Source: Epiperipatus broadwayi
Lineage: Eukaryota; Onychophora; Udeonychophora; Euonychophora; Peripatidae
NCBI GenBank assembly: GCA_028023455.1
Contig: JAQFVV010006551.1
Coordinates: 45,001 to 109,000 of the forward strand
Length of the DNA stretch: 64,000 nucleotides
Direction of reading: 5' to 3'
Shown here one piece after another: positions 45,900-56,814 of the stretch. Every line of letters starts with the position of its first letter. Position 1 is the stretch's first letter. Under the pieces are notes generated by a model, which was not told the origin of the DNA, did no database searches, and saw only the letters and a list, made by a program, of their open reading frames with translations. The position numbers and the translations under genes were made by a program.

Positions 45900-46295
45900 T
45901 GGTAGTATATTTTACGTTGTTTTTTAAAAAAAAAATGAAATAATAGCTCTGGAATATCTTGCATAAAACCGCCCATGTCAACAGCAGCATTTAAGACTAA
46001 TAGTTGTGGAATATCATGTAAAAAGCAAAATTCTGCTTTGTAATGGTTACAGTAGGTAAATAATTAATCATCCATACTATAATACTTTTAATTGTTGTAA
46101 TTTGCAAACAGCTATGTTTCTTTATTCAATTTTAAAAATTTAATTATTTAATACTTCCAGGAAAAAATAATGTTACAATCTATATAATGATTATAGTCAT
46201 GGTCTACATATTAGAAATTAGTAAGAAATACCAATTTATAAATATCAAAGTCACTTCTTAACTTTCTCACATTTATTTCAGAGTGCAATCCTAAA
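45900..46295. other. Non-coding AT-rich stretch
   Basis: No gene or element end is recognised. Confidence 0.35.
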
Positions 46296-46303
46296 GTTGA
46301 TAT

Positions 46304-46408
46304 ATATATATTTCCTCATGTGTCATAGCATCAGCCGGGAAGCAAACCCGGGACAACTGCTTGTAAAGCAGCTGTCGTTGACCTCTCGACCAGACTACAT
46401 ATTTAGAG
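46304..46408 (-). mobile_element. tRNA-derived SINE, head truncated or altered
   Basis: On the minus strand it has GGTCGAGAGGTCAACGACAG, GCTGCTTTACAAGCAG (loop TAC) and CCCGGGTTTGCTTCCCGGC. The 5' head is replaced by a non-SINE stretch of about 18 bp. GTTGATAT lies at 46296-46303 and 46409-46416, a possible 8-bp target duplication. Confidence 0.8.
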
Positions 46409-46419
46409 GTTGATATTGA

Positions 46420-48780
46420 GAAGAGCAATGCGTAAAATAGACATATATATATAATTATTAAAATCAGTCAACACTTAGACAAATTCCAATATTCATAGCA
46501 ATCAACAATCTCAATCTGTTGTCAAGGCAACCTCCTTTTAACAATAAAGGTCATATACATTTGTTAAGTAGCATATTAATTTTAATGTGTAAATAAGTGA
46601 ATAGCATAAACCATAGCTTTTAAATTTGTATTTTGCAATAAAATTTTAAAAGTTGGTTGTATTGATGTATATATACACATGTATATGTATTTAAACAATG
46701 TAATTGTAATTTTAAGAATGCAAGATAAGTTTTGGCATATCTTAGTAATGCTAATCAAATTTATAAGATTAATTAATTATAAATTTCTTACCAGCTTTAT
46801 AATAATTAGATTTGATTATATTTTATTTTATTAAATACATACTTGATAAAAATAGTTATTTTTGCACACACACAAAAATATGTTAACAGCGTCTCACAAA
46901 TGACTGAAAGCTGTCAAGACTCAATAATATAAATATATATTCTTGATTTTAAAACCGCTTACTAGTAAAAGCTGTAAAAACTTCAAAAGATTTACAATGC
47001 AATCATATACCATAACACTGTCCCCTTGGCATTAAAAATGTGATGGATTGCTTAAGAAAGGAGAAGATTTGATATTTTTTTTTATGAAGAACAGATTTGT
47101 TCATGCATGTATAATTGTAAAAATAATTCAAGAGGTCTTATATTTACTGACATAACTATGTCATATGGTCTCTTCATCTTTTAAAATCTTTATAAAAATG
47201 TTTATTCAAAAATATTTTAAAAGAAATTCCATTTATGCCAGCATGAGGAACAAATATTTCACTGCAAGTTGATGAAATTTTTTTAAATCTGTTTATTCTT
47301 CAACTGATGTCTGCCTTCAAAGATGTTAAAAAGAGATAGTGCTGAATGTATTCATGTTTCATTCATACAATTTTAACAATTTGAGAAAAAATAAGGCACG
47401 CCAAATTAAAAATAGAAATTATTTTGGAGTGAATAAAAGGTATCAATATTTCTTTGATTAATAATATTCTCATTTTTTTAATAAAGATAGACAAAAAATA
47501 AAGTTGATAGGGTAGAAATGAGAGCTAGTCATTGAAGAATGTCATTATATTTCTGATTACTATTTTGACCTGTAATAAGAGAAAATATATATATAAATTC
47601 TAAACGAAATTGATTTTAAGAACAAGATAAGAAAAATCACGGAACAAAATTAAATTTACTCAAATCAAAGGCGGAACTCAATTGTTGTCAGAAAAAAAAA
47701 AAAACAATTTTCACAAAAATCAATAATTTATAATCAAAGTAAAATATTGAAACAAAATTAGATATATAAGAAAAGGTAAAAAAAAAAAAATATTTATAAA
47801 ATAATTTATTTGCTCCACTTTCTGAACGTATTATTACATTTCCGCTTCTTTCTGTTAAAACCCATATCACTTTTTGCCTTTGTTTTTGAAATTAAAACAA
47901 TTTTATTATTGTATTTGTGATACCACTTTGTTAAAATTACTGCATTACAGCGATATCATATTTGATCAAATCCCTGGTTTCAATAGTAGTATAATCTTTA
48001 ATTTACTATTTTTGTTATTAACCTGGAGCTCATTATAATATAAAAACTATCTTAACTAGAAACAGAAACCTCACATGCAAAAATATGCCATTTGCATGAC
48101 TGCCATAAAAAGCTGATGATTAAATACTTCAATCTAAAATTTAATAAAGTTTCTTCCACTTTAATCATCTTCATCAGAAATGACTCTGTGAGAGTATGAA
48201 TTTTTTTTTTCTGTTTTGTTTTTACCAATACATTTTAACATGGATAAAGCAAATCTTTCTGAAAGGCATATTATTGCAATAAGTTGAACTTAAACGGTCT
48301 ATTCTTCACAAACAATGAACCTAATATCTGAGACATCAGGTTTGCAGATTGTATTGCCGAGAGCTTATCTTTTATGCTGAAGCTCATAATCTGGATTTCT
48401 CTCTTGCTAAAACTGACATATCTCTTGTTTTTTTTCTTCTGCTTTCTCTGCTTAACTGGTTGGACTTTTAAATAACTGGCTTAAATATGTCCTAAAACAT
48501 TTTTTTTTCTTCAGCTTTTTATGAAAAAGTTAAAAAAACAAAAACAAAATATGTATGAATGTATTTTTGTTTGTTAATGTTTGCCAACATATTACATAAA
48601 ATTTTTCAAAGATATGTAACCAAATAAAAAGAAAAATTAATACACCAATTATTCATTCACATTTAGCCTTATATTCATTATAGTTAATATAGAATTAGCA
48701 TATTTTGTTTAGGAAAGAAACATACATAAATTTACAAATTTAAAAGGAATATAATACAACTTCAACCAAATTTTTATTAT
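46420..48780. other. Non-coding stretch, no recognised gene
   Basis: Short minus frames near 48300-48440 (SFSIKDKLSAIQSANLMSQI) and T-rich/A-rich runs near 47690-47790 are present. Neither gives an identifiable protein. A motif at 48150-48180 resembling a hammerhead was examined and rejected. Confidence 0.35.
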
Positions 48781-48784
48781 TATT

Positions 48785-48945
48785 ATTATAGGGGATTTGA
48801 ACTCAGACTTTTAAGCACTCTTCAACTATCCACAATACCTCATACAACTGATACACATGACCACATACATGTAGAAAAGATTAATAATCACCAATATACA
48901 TATTTTGTGCTAAGTCTGAGTTCAAATCCCCTATATTTACAATTA
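48785..48945. mobile_element. Family D element, internally deleted
   Basis: Perfect terminal words ATAGGGGATTTGAACTCAGA and, inverted, the same at 48915-48940. The interior keeps only the left arm and the 3' half of the hammerhead (minus strand GCACAAAATATGTATATTGG) without CTGATGA. It is thus a 160-bp MITE-like derivative. Confidence 0.65.
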
Positions 48946-49182
48946 AGCTCCAGGTTTGTGAAGTGCCTGGTTTTCAAATATTTTATTATTATTATTGTGG
49001 TTGCGGTTGTTATTATTAAAATTTAAATTGAACAGTAGTTCAATTTATATGTAAACAATGAAAGTAAATCAGCACCCCCACCCTATAAATTAAAAGCACA
49101 CTAAATGTTGAACAAAGAATCAAGAACAGAATGAATCCACCTATTCATTGTAGCTCTGATGTTTATAAGTATATCTTTGTCA

Positions 49183-49352
49183 CGAAACCATGGTCAGAGG
49201 TTTGAGGGGGGGAGGTCCTGACAGAGATATTTTAAATGCTTTCTTTAGCTAAGCATTATCACAAAGCTTGTTGAGGAATTGGCAATCCTCATTGTTTATA
49301 AAATTACAAGCTTAAGAGAATAGGGTCATGTGATCTATGACTCTTATTTTGA
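49183..49352 (+). mobile_element. Family B ribozyme element with 12-bp target duplication
   Basis: ATATCTTTGTCA lies at 49171-49182 and 49353-49364. The 170-bp insert begins CGAAACCATGGTCAGAGG, i.e. only a few bases upstream of the predicted hammerhead cleavage site (GGTC|AGAGG), and lacks the CTGANGA half. A linear insertion that starts near the cleavage point is what one expects if a cleaved RNA was reverse transcribed. It also carries a poly(G) run. Confidence 0.8.
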
Positions 49353-49666
49353 ATATCTTTGTCATCATTGTTGGTAATTCAGAGTGAAATTAATTTATCA
49401 ACCAGATGGAATATGGAACTTAAGAGTTACTAAACTCTTAATTACTTATGTAAGGTTGGTGACATCATTGAAATTTAACCCCATGATTGTAATAATTAAA
49501 TAAGATTTGATGTATAAATTTTAATTAAACATTCAGGGTCTATGTAAACAAATGGAGAAAATCACTTTCCCCAGGCTATGACTTAAACACACTCTAAATG
49601 TTGATCAAAGAATCAAGAATAGAATGAATCCATTTATTATTGGTACTCTGATGTTTATAAATATAC

Positions 49667-49775
49667 TTTTTTTTCCCTCATGTGTCATAGCATCAGCTGG
49701 GATGTGAACCTGCTAACCCGGGACAACTGTTTAGTAAAGCAGCTGTCGCTGATCTCTCGACCACCAACACTTGAC
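49667..49775 (-). mobile_element. tRNA-derived SINE with 12-bp target duplication
   Basis: TTATAAATATAC at 49655-49666 and 49776-49787 flank the SINE. The minus strand has AAGTGTTGGTGGTCGAGAGA, GCTGCTTTACTAAACAGTTG (loop with one extra base) and CGGGTTAGCAGGTTCACATC as B box region. The tail is AAAAAAAAGTA. Confidence 0.85.
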
Positions 49776-50639
49776 TTATAAATATACCTTTGTCAACAAA
49801 GTTAGTAATTCAGGGTGAAATTAATTTATCAACCACATGGAATAAGGCTGGAGCAGGATCTCATTTGTAACACATTGACTGTAATAATTAAACAAGATTT
49901 AATAAGTAAACTTTAAATTAAACATAGCAAAATATATATGTAAAGAGAGGAAGTAAATCCTCTCCCCCAGGCTATAACTTAATGCACTCAAAATAGAATG
50001 AATCTACCTGTTCTTGGAAGCTCTGCTGCATATAAGCATATCTTATCAACAGTGAAATATCCAAATAAGTTTATATCTGCAGAAGATAAAAAATATTGTT
50101 CTATTTTCTTAGAATTGTGTTACATCATTCACAAAATATATATTTTAGGCTTAGAAAAATATAAAATAAGTACCAAATGTGTTTTTTAAAGATAGACAAT
50201 ACTCCAGATTTTAAGTTGATAAGATCTTGTTAGAAATAATTGTAAAAACAATTTAAATAACAATTGCAATATTTTATTATAATATGCATATGTGTGAACA
50301 TATTGCATAGACATTTAACACTGAATTATTTGTAGATTGTAAAGATAAAATAATATTTATTAATGTATTAATGTTTATAACATGTTGTATTATTAAACTT
50401 GCACATATGTGCAGCTGTTATTACTATGTGATTATTCATATTGTATACAAACATGGATAGGCTGTTCACTAACGTGCATTAGTTAGTGTGGTGAGTTTAT
50501 TGGCCTTTTATCTCTGAGTTTAAGATCAAGAAACACCATGGTCTTCTCAGTTTCCTGATAAAAAAGAATGAATGTATGTGTGAATGAGTTTTTTTTTAAT
50601 AGATATATATGATCATGAGAGATAAAAATAAATCATGGT

Positions 50640-53535
50640 TCTTATTTTCAGGTGGCTGTAAAGTCATCAATGAAGACAATGGTTGGTGATCAGAAACAGA
50701 GTATCCTCAGGTTGCCATTTTATGATGACTTTTTATTTAGGCACTTACAAATGCCGATCGCTTTCAAGTGAAAGAAGATTGCAAGTATTGGAAGAAAAAC
50801 TGTCTTATATTAAATGGGATATTATTGGACTTTGTGAAGTTAGAAGAGTAAGTAAAGAGAATTGATTTAAAATGTGGACATGTACTCTACTACAAAGGCA
50901 AAAATATTGGAAGTACAAGTGTAGTAGGATTCATTATAAATAAAAAATGGGAAAACAACATTGTGGAGATTGATAGTGTATCAGACAAAGTGACATTATT
51001 AGTTATTCAACTTAATACCAGATACCAAATGCAGATAATTCAGGTTTATGCCCTAACAAGTTCGCATAGTGATGGAGTCGTAGAAGATTTTTATATTGAT
51101 GTCAAAATACTTTTAAAATTGTTATGGAAGACTTTAATGTTAGAATTAATAAACAAATGAAAGATGAAAGTGCTGTAGGTAAACTTGGTTATGGGAATAA
51201 AAATTATAGAGGACATAGATTTGTGGAGGTTGGAGAAAAAGAAAAACTTTATATTATGAAATCGTTTTTTTTTTGGAGAAAAATATTAAAAGAAAATGAA
51301 CATAAAGCCATTGAAATGAAGATACAGCAGAATTGTATTATCTTTTTTTTTCTCATGTGTCATAGCATCAGCCATGAAGCGAACCTGCTAACCCGGGACA
51401 ACTGCTTGTAAAGCAGCTATCGCTGACCTCTCGACCACCAATGCTTGTTATCTTTTGACTAACAGAAAATGAAATATATCAAGATTGTAATGTTCTTAAC
51501 AAATGTGGCACAGGAAGTAATTATCGATTCATAAGATACTTGTTAATGCAAAACTAGAGAGACAAAAAATTATTAAGAAAAACAATATTTACAGTTGATA
51601 TTCCTAATCTTCAAAAACCTTCCAATGAATTTCCATTAGAACTTGCAATTAGTTTCAAATATTAGTAGATTTTGAACATCATTCAGATTTTATTGAAATT
51701 AATAAGAAAATAACTGATAGCTTTTAAAAACTGCAACAAAGTTAGCTGGTAGAAAAAAACTTACTGAGACTATATAATTTATAAAGAAAAGAAGAAATAT
51801 GAAAATATATAAAAATGATGCATTAGAAAAGATTGAATATCTCAAAATTTTATAAAATAGTATGAAAAAGTGTTCATAATGAAGTAAGAGTTAATAATAG
51901 TGAGCTAGCAAGGAAAGCTACAGAAGAAAATATAAGTCTCAAGAATGTAAGGTATTGATAGGAAAAATATAACTGCAATAAGAAAAAAAGATGGAACTAT
52001 TACTAAAAAGAGAGATGACATATGAAATAGGTAGAAGAGTTCTATCAAGAATTATATAGGAATAAAGAATGGATTTTAAATAAAGAAGTGAGACATGCAA
52101 TTAAATTTAAGAAGAAGGGGAAAGCTTCTGGTGATAATGAAATTTCAATCGATATATTAAAAGAAGCAAGTGAAAAAATAGAATTTTTTTTTGGCAAAGT
52201 TATATACCAAATGTCTAAATGATAAAGATGTAGCAGATGATTTGAAGAATCAGGATTAATATTAATGTTTAAAAAAGCTGATGAAGATATTAGAAATTAC
52301 AGATCTATTAGCTTTTATCAGTTTTGTACATTTTTTCCCAATGTAGTTACAACTAATCCACAGAGAACATTGGATTTTAACCAATCAAAAGAATGAGCTG
52401 GATTTAAAGTGATTTTAGTACAGTATATCATATCCACATCTTGAGAGAAGTTATAAAAAGGACTAATAATTATGAGTTACCATTATGCTTTGTATTTGTA
52501 GATTATGAAAAGGCATTTGATTCTATAAACATTTCTTCAGTCATTAAAGCATTGGATTACCCACAATATTATCATATTCTGAAGGATATTTATAAAAACA
52601 CAACAGCAACAATTAGATTACATAATGATACTAGAAAGATTATAATTGAAAAGGGTGTAAAATAGGGTAACTCCATATCTCCAAAACTTTTCACAGCAAT
52701 GCTGAAAGAAGTTGGGAAGCTAAAGGAATAAAAATAAATGGAGATTATTTAAGTTATTTATAGTTTGAAGATGATGTAATTGTTTTTGCAAGTAATGTTT
52801 TAGAGCTTCAGGAAATGGTGCAAAAGTTATAAAATAAAAGCAAGAAAGTAGGACCAAAGGTGCATGTTAAGACTAAAGCAATGTTCAATGGATCTTCTCA
52901 AAAAATAAAAATAAAGATTGATTATGATGAGTTAGAAGAAGTTAGCAACTACAAATGCCTTGGTCAAATAATTACTACAGATAGAAGCATGCATAATGGA
53001 TGCAACTAATCATAAAATTAAATTTGGTTGGAGTTTTTGATAAAAATAACAATATTAAAAGGAAATATGCTTATGTGTTTGAAAAGGAAAGTTTTTAATA
53101 AATGTGTTTTGCCAGTTCTGACTTATAGACTGGAGACTTAGACACTTAATAGAAGAGCAATACAGAGACTTTAAACCACTCAAAGAAGTATGGAGAGGTG
53201 CATGTTAGGAGTAACAAAAAAGATTGAAAATGCAATATATAGGTAAGAGAACAAACAAGGGTTACTGACATCATTGAAAGAATTAAAAAACTGAAATTAG
53301 AGTTGGGATGGAAATTTTACTAAAAGGGATGATAGTAGATGGACAAAAGTTGGATTCTAATAGATTGTAAATGACCCAGAAATAGACCACATGTGAGATG
53401 GATGAATGAAATAAAAAAGTGTGCAGGGGTGATGTGGAGAAAAGAGGCTAGAGATCGAGGAATAAAGATTGAACATGGAGAGACTTTCATTATGCAGTGG
53501 ATTGATTACAGTTGACAATGATGATGATGACAATT
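50640..53535 (+). mobile_element. RTE-type LINE, nearly complete but broken
   Basis: Endonuclease blocks: LGTYKCRSLSSERRLQVLEE and WDIIGLCEVRR (50735-50850), LNTRYQMQIIQVYALTSSHS (51014-51070), MEDFNVRINKQ (51124-51155). RT blocks: FVFVDYEKAFDSINISSVIK (52490-52550), TATIRLHN, SISPKLFTAML (about 52675-52705), a catalytic box read as FEDDVIVFAS (FADD expected, Ala to Glu). Then EEVSNYKCLGQIIT (52938-52975) and KRKVFNKCVLPVLTYRLET (53083-53140). It ends in (GAT)n at about 53517-53532. Many stops and frameshifts are present, and a SINE interrupts the endonuclease. Confidence 0.85.
51347..51447 (-). mobile_element. tRNA-derived SINE inside the RTE endonuclease
   Basis: TTATCTTTT at 51338-51346 and 51448-51456 flanks it. 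The coding sequence on each side joins as an IIxLLTNRK-like stretch, the usual end of the RTE endonuclease. The minus strand shows TTGGTGGTCGAGAGGTCAGC, GCTGCTTTACAAGCAG and GTTCGCTTCATGGC. Confidence 0.85.
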
Positions 53536-53539
53536 AATA

Positions 53540-54135
53540 CATTTTCAATCTATGGAAATAATATGTGATATTTGTATATAGTTAAATTCAAGATATTTTT
53601 ATATGCCTAGAAACGATATCTTTATAAGTTGGTACATTATTACAGTTTAATCATTGCATATTACATTTTATAAATTTTTTATTGCTTCTTTCTGTAATTT
53701 GTACAAAGTGTTGTTTATTTAGAATAGTGGTAAAACTATATATGTATACACAACAAAGTTTTTTTAACCAAACTATAAGAAAGTATTTAACCAAAGTTAT
53801 TCATATTAATATGAAAAAAAGACTGATAACAACTAAGTACCATACTTATATCATTTTGTAACAAAAAATCTTTCAAGTGTATAATAAATTACATATAATA
53901 ATCATATTTATAGTAATTAGCTTTACGGAATTCAGTATTTGACATATTATTTATAACTTCTAAAATATATGCAAATTTAAAGAGTTTTATTTATCTTTTG
54001 CACTTTGAAATATAATCATTATTTTTTCCTTTCAGTATTATATGTCATCATATCTGTGTTTTGAGTGACTCTAATGCTATGTATGTTTGCTTACATATAT
54101 CAACCTATTAATTCAGTATATTGTGTGTTCACTAT
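53540..54135. other. Non-coding AT-rich stretch
   Basis: No gene or element boundary is recognised. Confidence 0.4.
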
Positions 54136-54139
54136 AATA

Positions 54140-54500
54140 AATAGAGGAATTTGAACTTAAATCTTCAGCCTCAACCCCCATCACAAACAACAGATAGTGT
54201 ATAACCACACACATGTGAAAAAGATAAATAATCCCTAATATACATATTTTGTGCAGAACAGCACTCATCTATTGGCCAGGACATAATCTTCCACATATAT
54301 ATGCAATCTGTGCTTAGGTCATTATAGTTTAACAAAGTGCTATATTAATATAAGCTGAACACTGATTGTATATATGTTTGGGAGATTATGATCCAGCCCA
54401 ACTGATGAGTGCTGTTTTTGCATGAAATACACATATTGGGCATCTTTATTTCACATGTGTGTGGTCATGGGTATTGGTTGTTTGAGATGAAGTGGAGGAT
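54140..54500. mobile_element. Family D ribozyme element, inverted dimer
   Basis: The left arm starts AGAGGAATTTGAACTTAAAT and runs through ACACATGTGAAAAAGATAAA. The right arm reads back from about 54480. Each arm holds a hammerhead motif, the left one decayed at 54233-54290 (minus, CTGATGA changed to ATAGATGA) and the right one intact. Confidence 0.75.
54390..54446 (+). ncRNA. Hammerhead ribozyme, type I (family D)
   Basis: Order: GAT, CCA, GCCCAA, CTGATGA, stem II GTGC-TGTTTTT-GCAT (four pairs, one G-U), GAAA, stem III AT-ACAC-AT, cleavage after A, TTGGGC (perfect complement of GCCCAA), ATC (pairs with GAT). All invariant core bases are present, and inner stem I is six perfect pairs. CTGATGA lies at 54402-54408; the predicted cut is after 54435. 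Confidence 0.8.
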
Positions 54501-55285
54501 AAATATAGACTAAAAATCATATTATAATCTTTCTATTTATCTTGGTATAGATAATGTACTGGTATATATGTAATGAATATGGTAGGTTGCCTATAAAATT
54601 AGAGACCCTATTGATCTTTAATTAAATTTTATAGTAAATTACATTGATTTAAGGAAGATTAAAGAGATCCTATATATTTTGGCTAATTCCCCCCATCTTA
54701 TGACAATACAATATTAAGATGAATTCATTAGTAAGAAATGCCAGCACCCAAAATGTAATATAAATATAAGATAATATTTTGGATGCTAAACAATTCATAT
54801 TTCTTGATGATACTTATAATTATTATGATGATTAATAGAGTTATTAATACCCTGGATCAATAGTGCATAATATTAATAATCATAGTTTATTTACCACTGA
54901 GAAACAATCTATAAATAATATTAAGAATATGATGAATAAATGGAATTTCTTATGAAGTAATTGCATCATGTGTCTAGTCCTGTAGTGATGTGAAACAACC
55001 AACATATATTTATAACTAAGAGAAAATATATATGGTTATAATTAAACCCTAACAGAGAGATAAAAAAACCAAGCTTTAACTTATCATTTCATTAATTTAA
55101 TAACTACATGAAAAATATAAATAAGTGATTTTTATTTTCTTGAATTGATATAACAATAACATTGAATGATTAAATTATGCTCCCTTCATTATACTTATCA
55201 CCTACTCATCATCAAAAAAAAAAAAACTAACATAAATATTTATAAATAAACCGTATAAAATTCCATGTAAAACTTAATAATCTAT
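54500..55285. other. Non-coding AT-rich stretch
   Basis: No gene or element boundary is recognised. Confidence 0.4.
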
Positions 55286-55442
55286 AATCACTAAACATCC
55301 CATGATCACCATCTCTATACTAGCACATAATTGTTGTAAACAAAGGCAAAACTCTCCATACAGTAGTGCCACCCTGTGCCAAACAGAGTAATCAGTGGAT
55401 GCCAGAAGGCTTGTGCATAAAATCCCTATCTAGTGTCTACTC

Positions 55443-55501
55443 ATCCAATATTCCCAGACTAGTTTCTGGCTTGTGGCCATCATCAGTGAGGAGCCTTGGA
55501 T
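55443..55501 (-). ncRNA. Hammerhead ribozyme, type I (family A, unit 1)
   Basis: The minus strand has ATCC, AAGGC, TCCTCA, CTGATGA, stem II TGGC-CACAA-GCCA (four pairs), GAAA, AC-TA-GT, C, TGGGAA, TATT, GGAT. One mismatch (A) enters stem I. The core is complete. Confidence 0.8.
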
Positions 55502-55898
55502 CTGAGAGCACTGCACCTAGATCTTAGGATCTAATGCAACCCTCCAGCAGCCACCTTTTAACTCTACTTTACTACAAAACTATGAGAATGAAATTGAAAA
55601 CATTGTTAATATCTTCAATCTAAGCTCAATAGCTTATATAGTCATATGGGTCTGAACTCAATTCAGCACCCATACATTTTGGTGTCTTTGGCTCTTAAAC
55701 AACCATAGCCACCACTATCCTATTAGGCAGGATTGGTGTTAAACCACTAAACATCACATGATCACCATCTCTATACTAGCACATAATTGTTGTAAACAAA
55801 GGCAAAACTCTCCATACAGTAGTGCCACCCTGTGCCAAACAGAGTAATCAATGGATGCCAGAAGGCTTGTGCATAAAATCCCTATCTAGTGCCTACTC

Positions 55899-55957
55899 AT
55901 CCAATATCCCCAGACTAGTTTCTGGCTTGTGGCCCTCATCAGTGAGGAGCCTTGGAT
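55899..55957 (-). ncRNA. Hammerhead ribozyme, type I (family A, unit 2)
   Basis: Same as unit 1 but with GGGC-CACAA-GCCA in stem II (three strong pairs) and the perfect inner strand TGGGGA. Its CTGATGA lies exactly 456 bp from that of unit 1. Confidence 0.8.
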
Positions 55958-56087
55958 CTGAGAGCACTGCACCTAGATCTTAACAATGTTTTCAATTTCA
56001 TTCTCATAGTTTTGTAGTAAAGTAGAGTTAAAAGGTGGCTGCTGGAGGGTTGCATTAGATCCTAAGATCTAGGTGCAGTGCTCTCAG

Positions 56088-56146
56088 ATCCAAGGCTCCT
56101 CACTGATGATGGCCACAAGCCAGAAACTAGTCTAGGGATATTGGAT
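56088..56146 (+). ncRNA. Hammerhead ribozyme, type I (family A, unit 3)
   Basis: CTGATGA at 56103-56109, stem II TGGC-CACAA-GCCA, GAAA, ACTAGT, C. The inner stem I strand is TAGGGA, giving one mismatch with TCCTCA. The outer pair ATCC/GGAT is kept. Confidence 0.8.
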
Positions 56147-56543
56147 GAGTAGGCACTAGATAGGGATTTTATGCACAAGCCTTCTGGCATCCATTGATTA
56201 CTCTGTTTGGCACAGGGTGGCACTACTGTATGGAGAGTTTTGCCTTTGTTTACAACAATTATGTGCTAGTATAGAGATGGTGATCATGTGATGTTTAGTG
56301 GTTTAACACCAATCCTGCCTAATAGGATAGTGGTGGCTATGGTTGTTTAAGAGCCAAAGACACCAAAATGTATGGGTGCTGAATTGAGTTCAGACCCATA
56401 TGACTATATAAGCTATTGAGCTTAGATTGAAGATATTAACAATGTTTTCAATTTCATTCTCATAGTTTTGTAGTAAAGTAGAGTTAAAAGGTGGCTGCTG
56501 GAGGGTTGCATTAAATCCTAAGATCTAGGTGCAGTGCTCTCAG

Positions 56544-56602
56544 ATCCAAGGCTCCTCACTGATGATGGCCACATGCCAGAAACTAGTCTGGGAATATTGG
56601 AT
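56544..56602 (+). ncRNA. Hammerhead ribozyme, type I (family A, unit 4)
   Basis: CTGATGA at 56559-56565, 456 bp after that of unit 3. Stem II TGGC-CACAT-GCCA, GAAA, ACTAGT, C, TGGGAA, TATT, GGAT. The core is complete. Confidence 0.8.
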
Positions 56603-56814
56603 AAGTAAGCACTAAATAGGGATTTTATGCACAAGCCTTCTGGCATACATTGATTACTCTGTTTGGCACAGGGTGGCACTACTGTATGGAAAGTTTTGCC
56701 TTGTTTAATAATTATGTGCTAGTATAAGAGATGGTGATCATGTGATATTTAGTGGTTTAACAATAGTTTTTAATTAACAGACATTTTATTTGTATTATAT
56801 ATATAATCAAAATT

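Larger units (their letters stand above)
49030..50045 (+). repeat. ~305-bp repeat array, three units, with two nested insertions
   Basis: Unit starts AAGTAAATCA / AAAATCACTT / AAGTAAATCC occur near 49048, 49555 and 49940. Shared words include ATGTTGAACAAAGAATCAAG, AGAATGAATCCA and GTGAAATTAATTTATCAACC. The first unit is split by the family B element at 49183-49352 and the second by the SINE at 49667-49775. It is the same family as at 30.86-31.71 kb. Confidence 0.75.
55290..56770. mobile_element. Family A ribozyme array: two head-to-tail dimers facing each other
   Basis: Four units are seen. Two lie on the minus strand (starting words CTAAACATC at 55290 and 55747, period about 456 bp) and two on the plus strand (ACAATGTTTTCAATTTCATT at 55984 and 56439, period 455 bp). 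The dyad lies near 55983. Each unit has one hammerhead. The array is nearly mirror-symmetric, and units are about 97% identical. The last unit is truncated at about 56770. No protein frame is present. Confidence 0.88.

Noticed and set aside
47688-47870. 60-codon minus frame rich in Phe/Ile/Tyr
   Set aside because: It is produced by T-rich low-complexity sequence. The same applies to 20003-20254, 31671-31853 and 37679-37879.
48145-48185. Minus-strand CTGATGA ... GAAAC resembling a hammerhead
   Set aside because: The 17 bases between CTGATGA and GAAAC (AGATGATTAAAGTGGAA) cannot form stem II, and no stem I partner is visible. At most it is a very old remnant.
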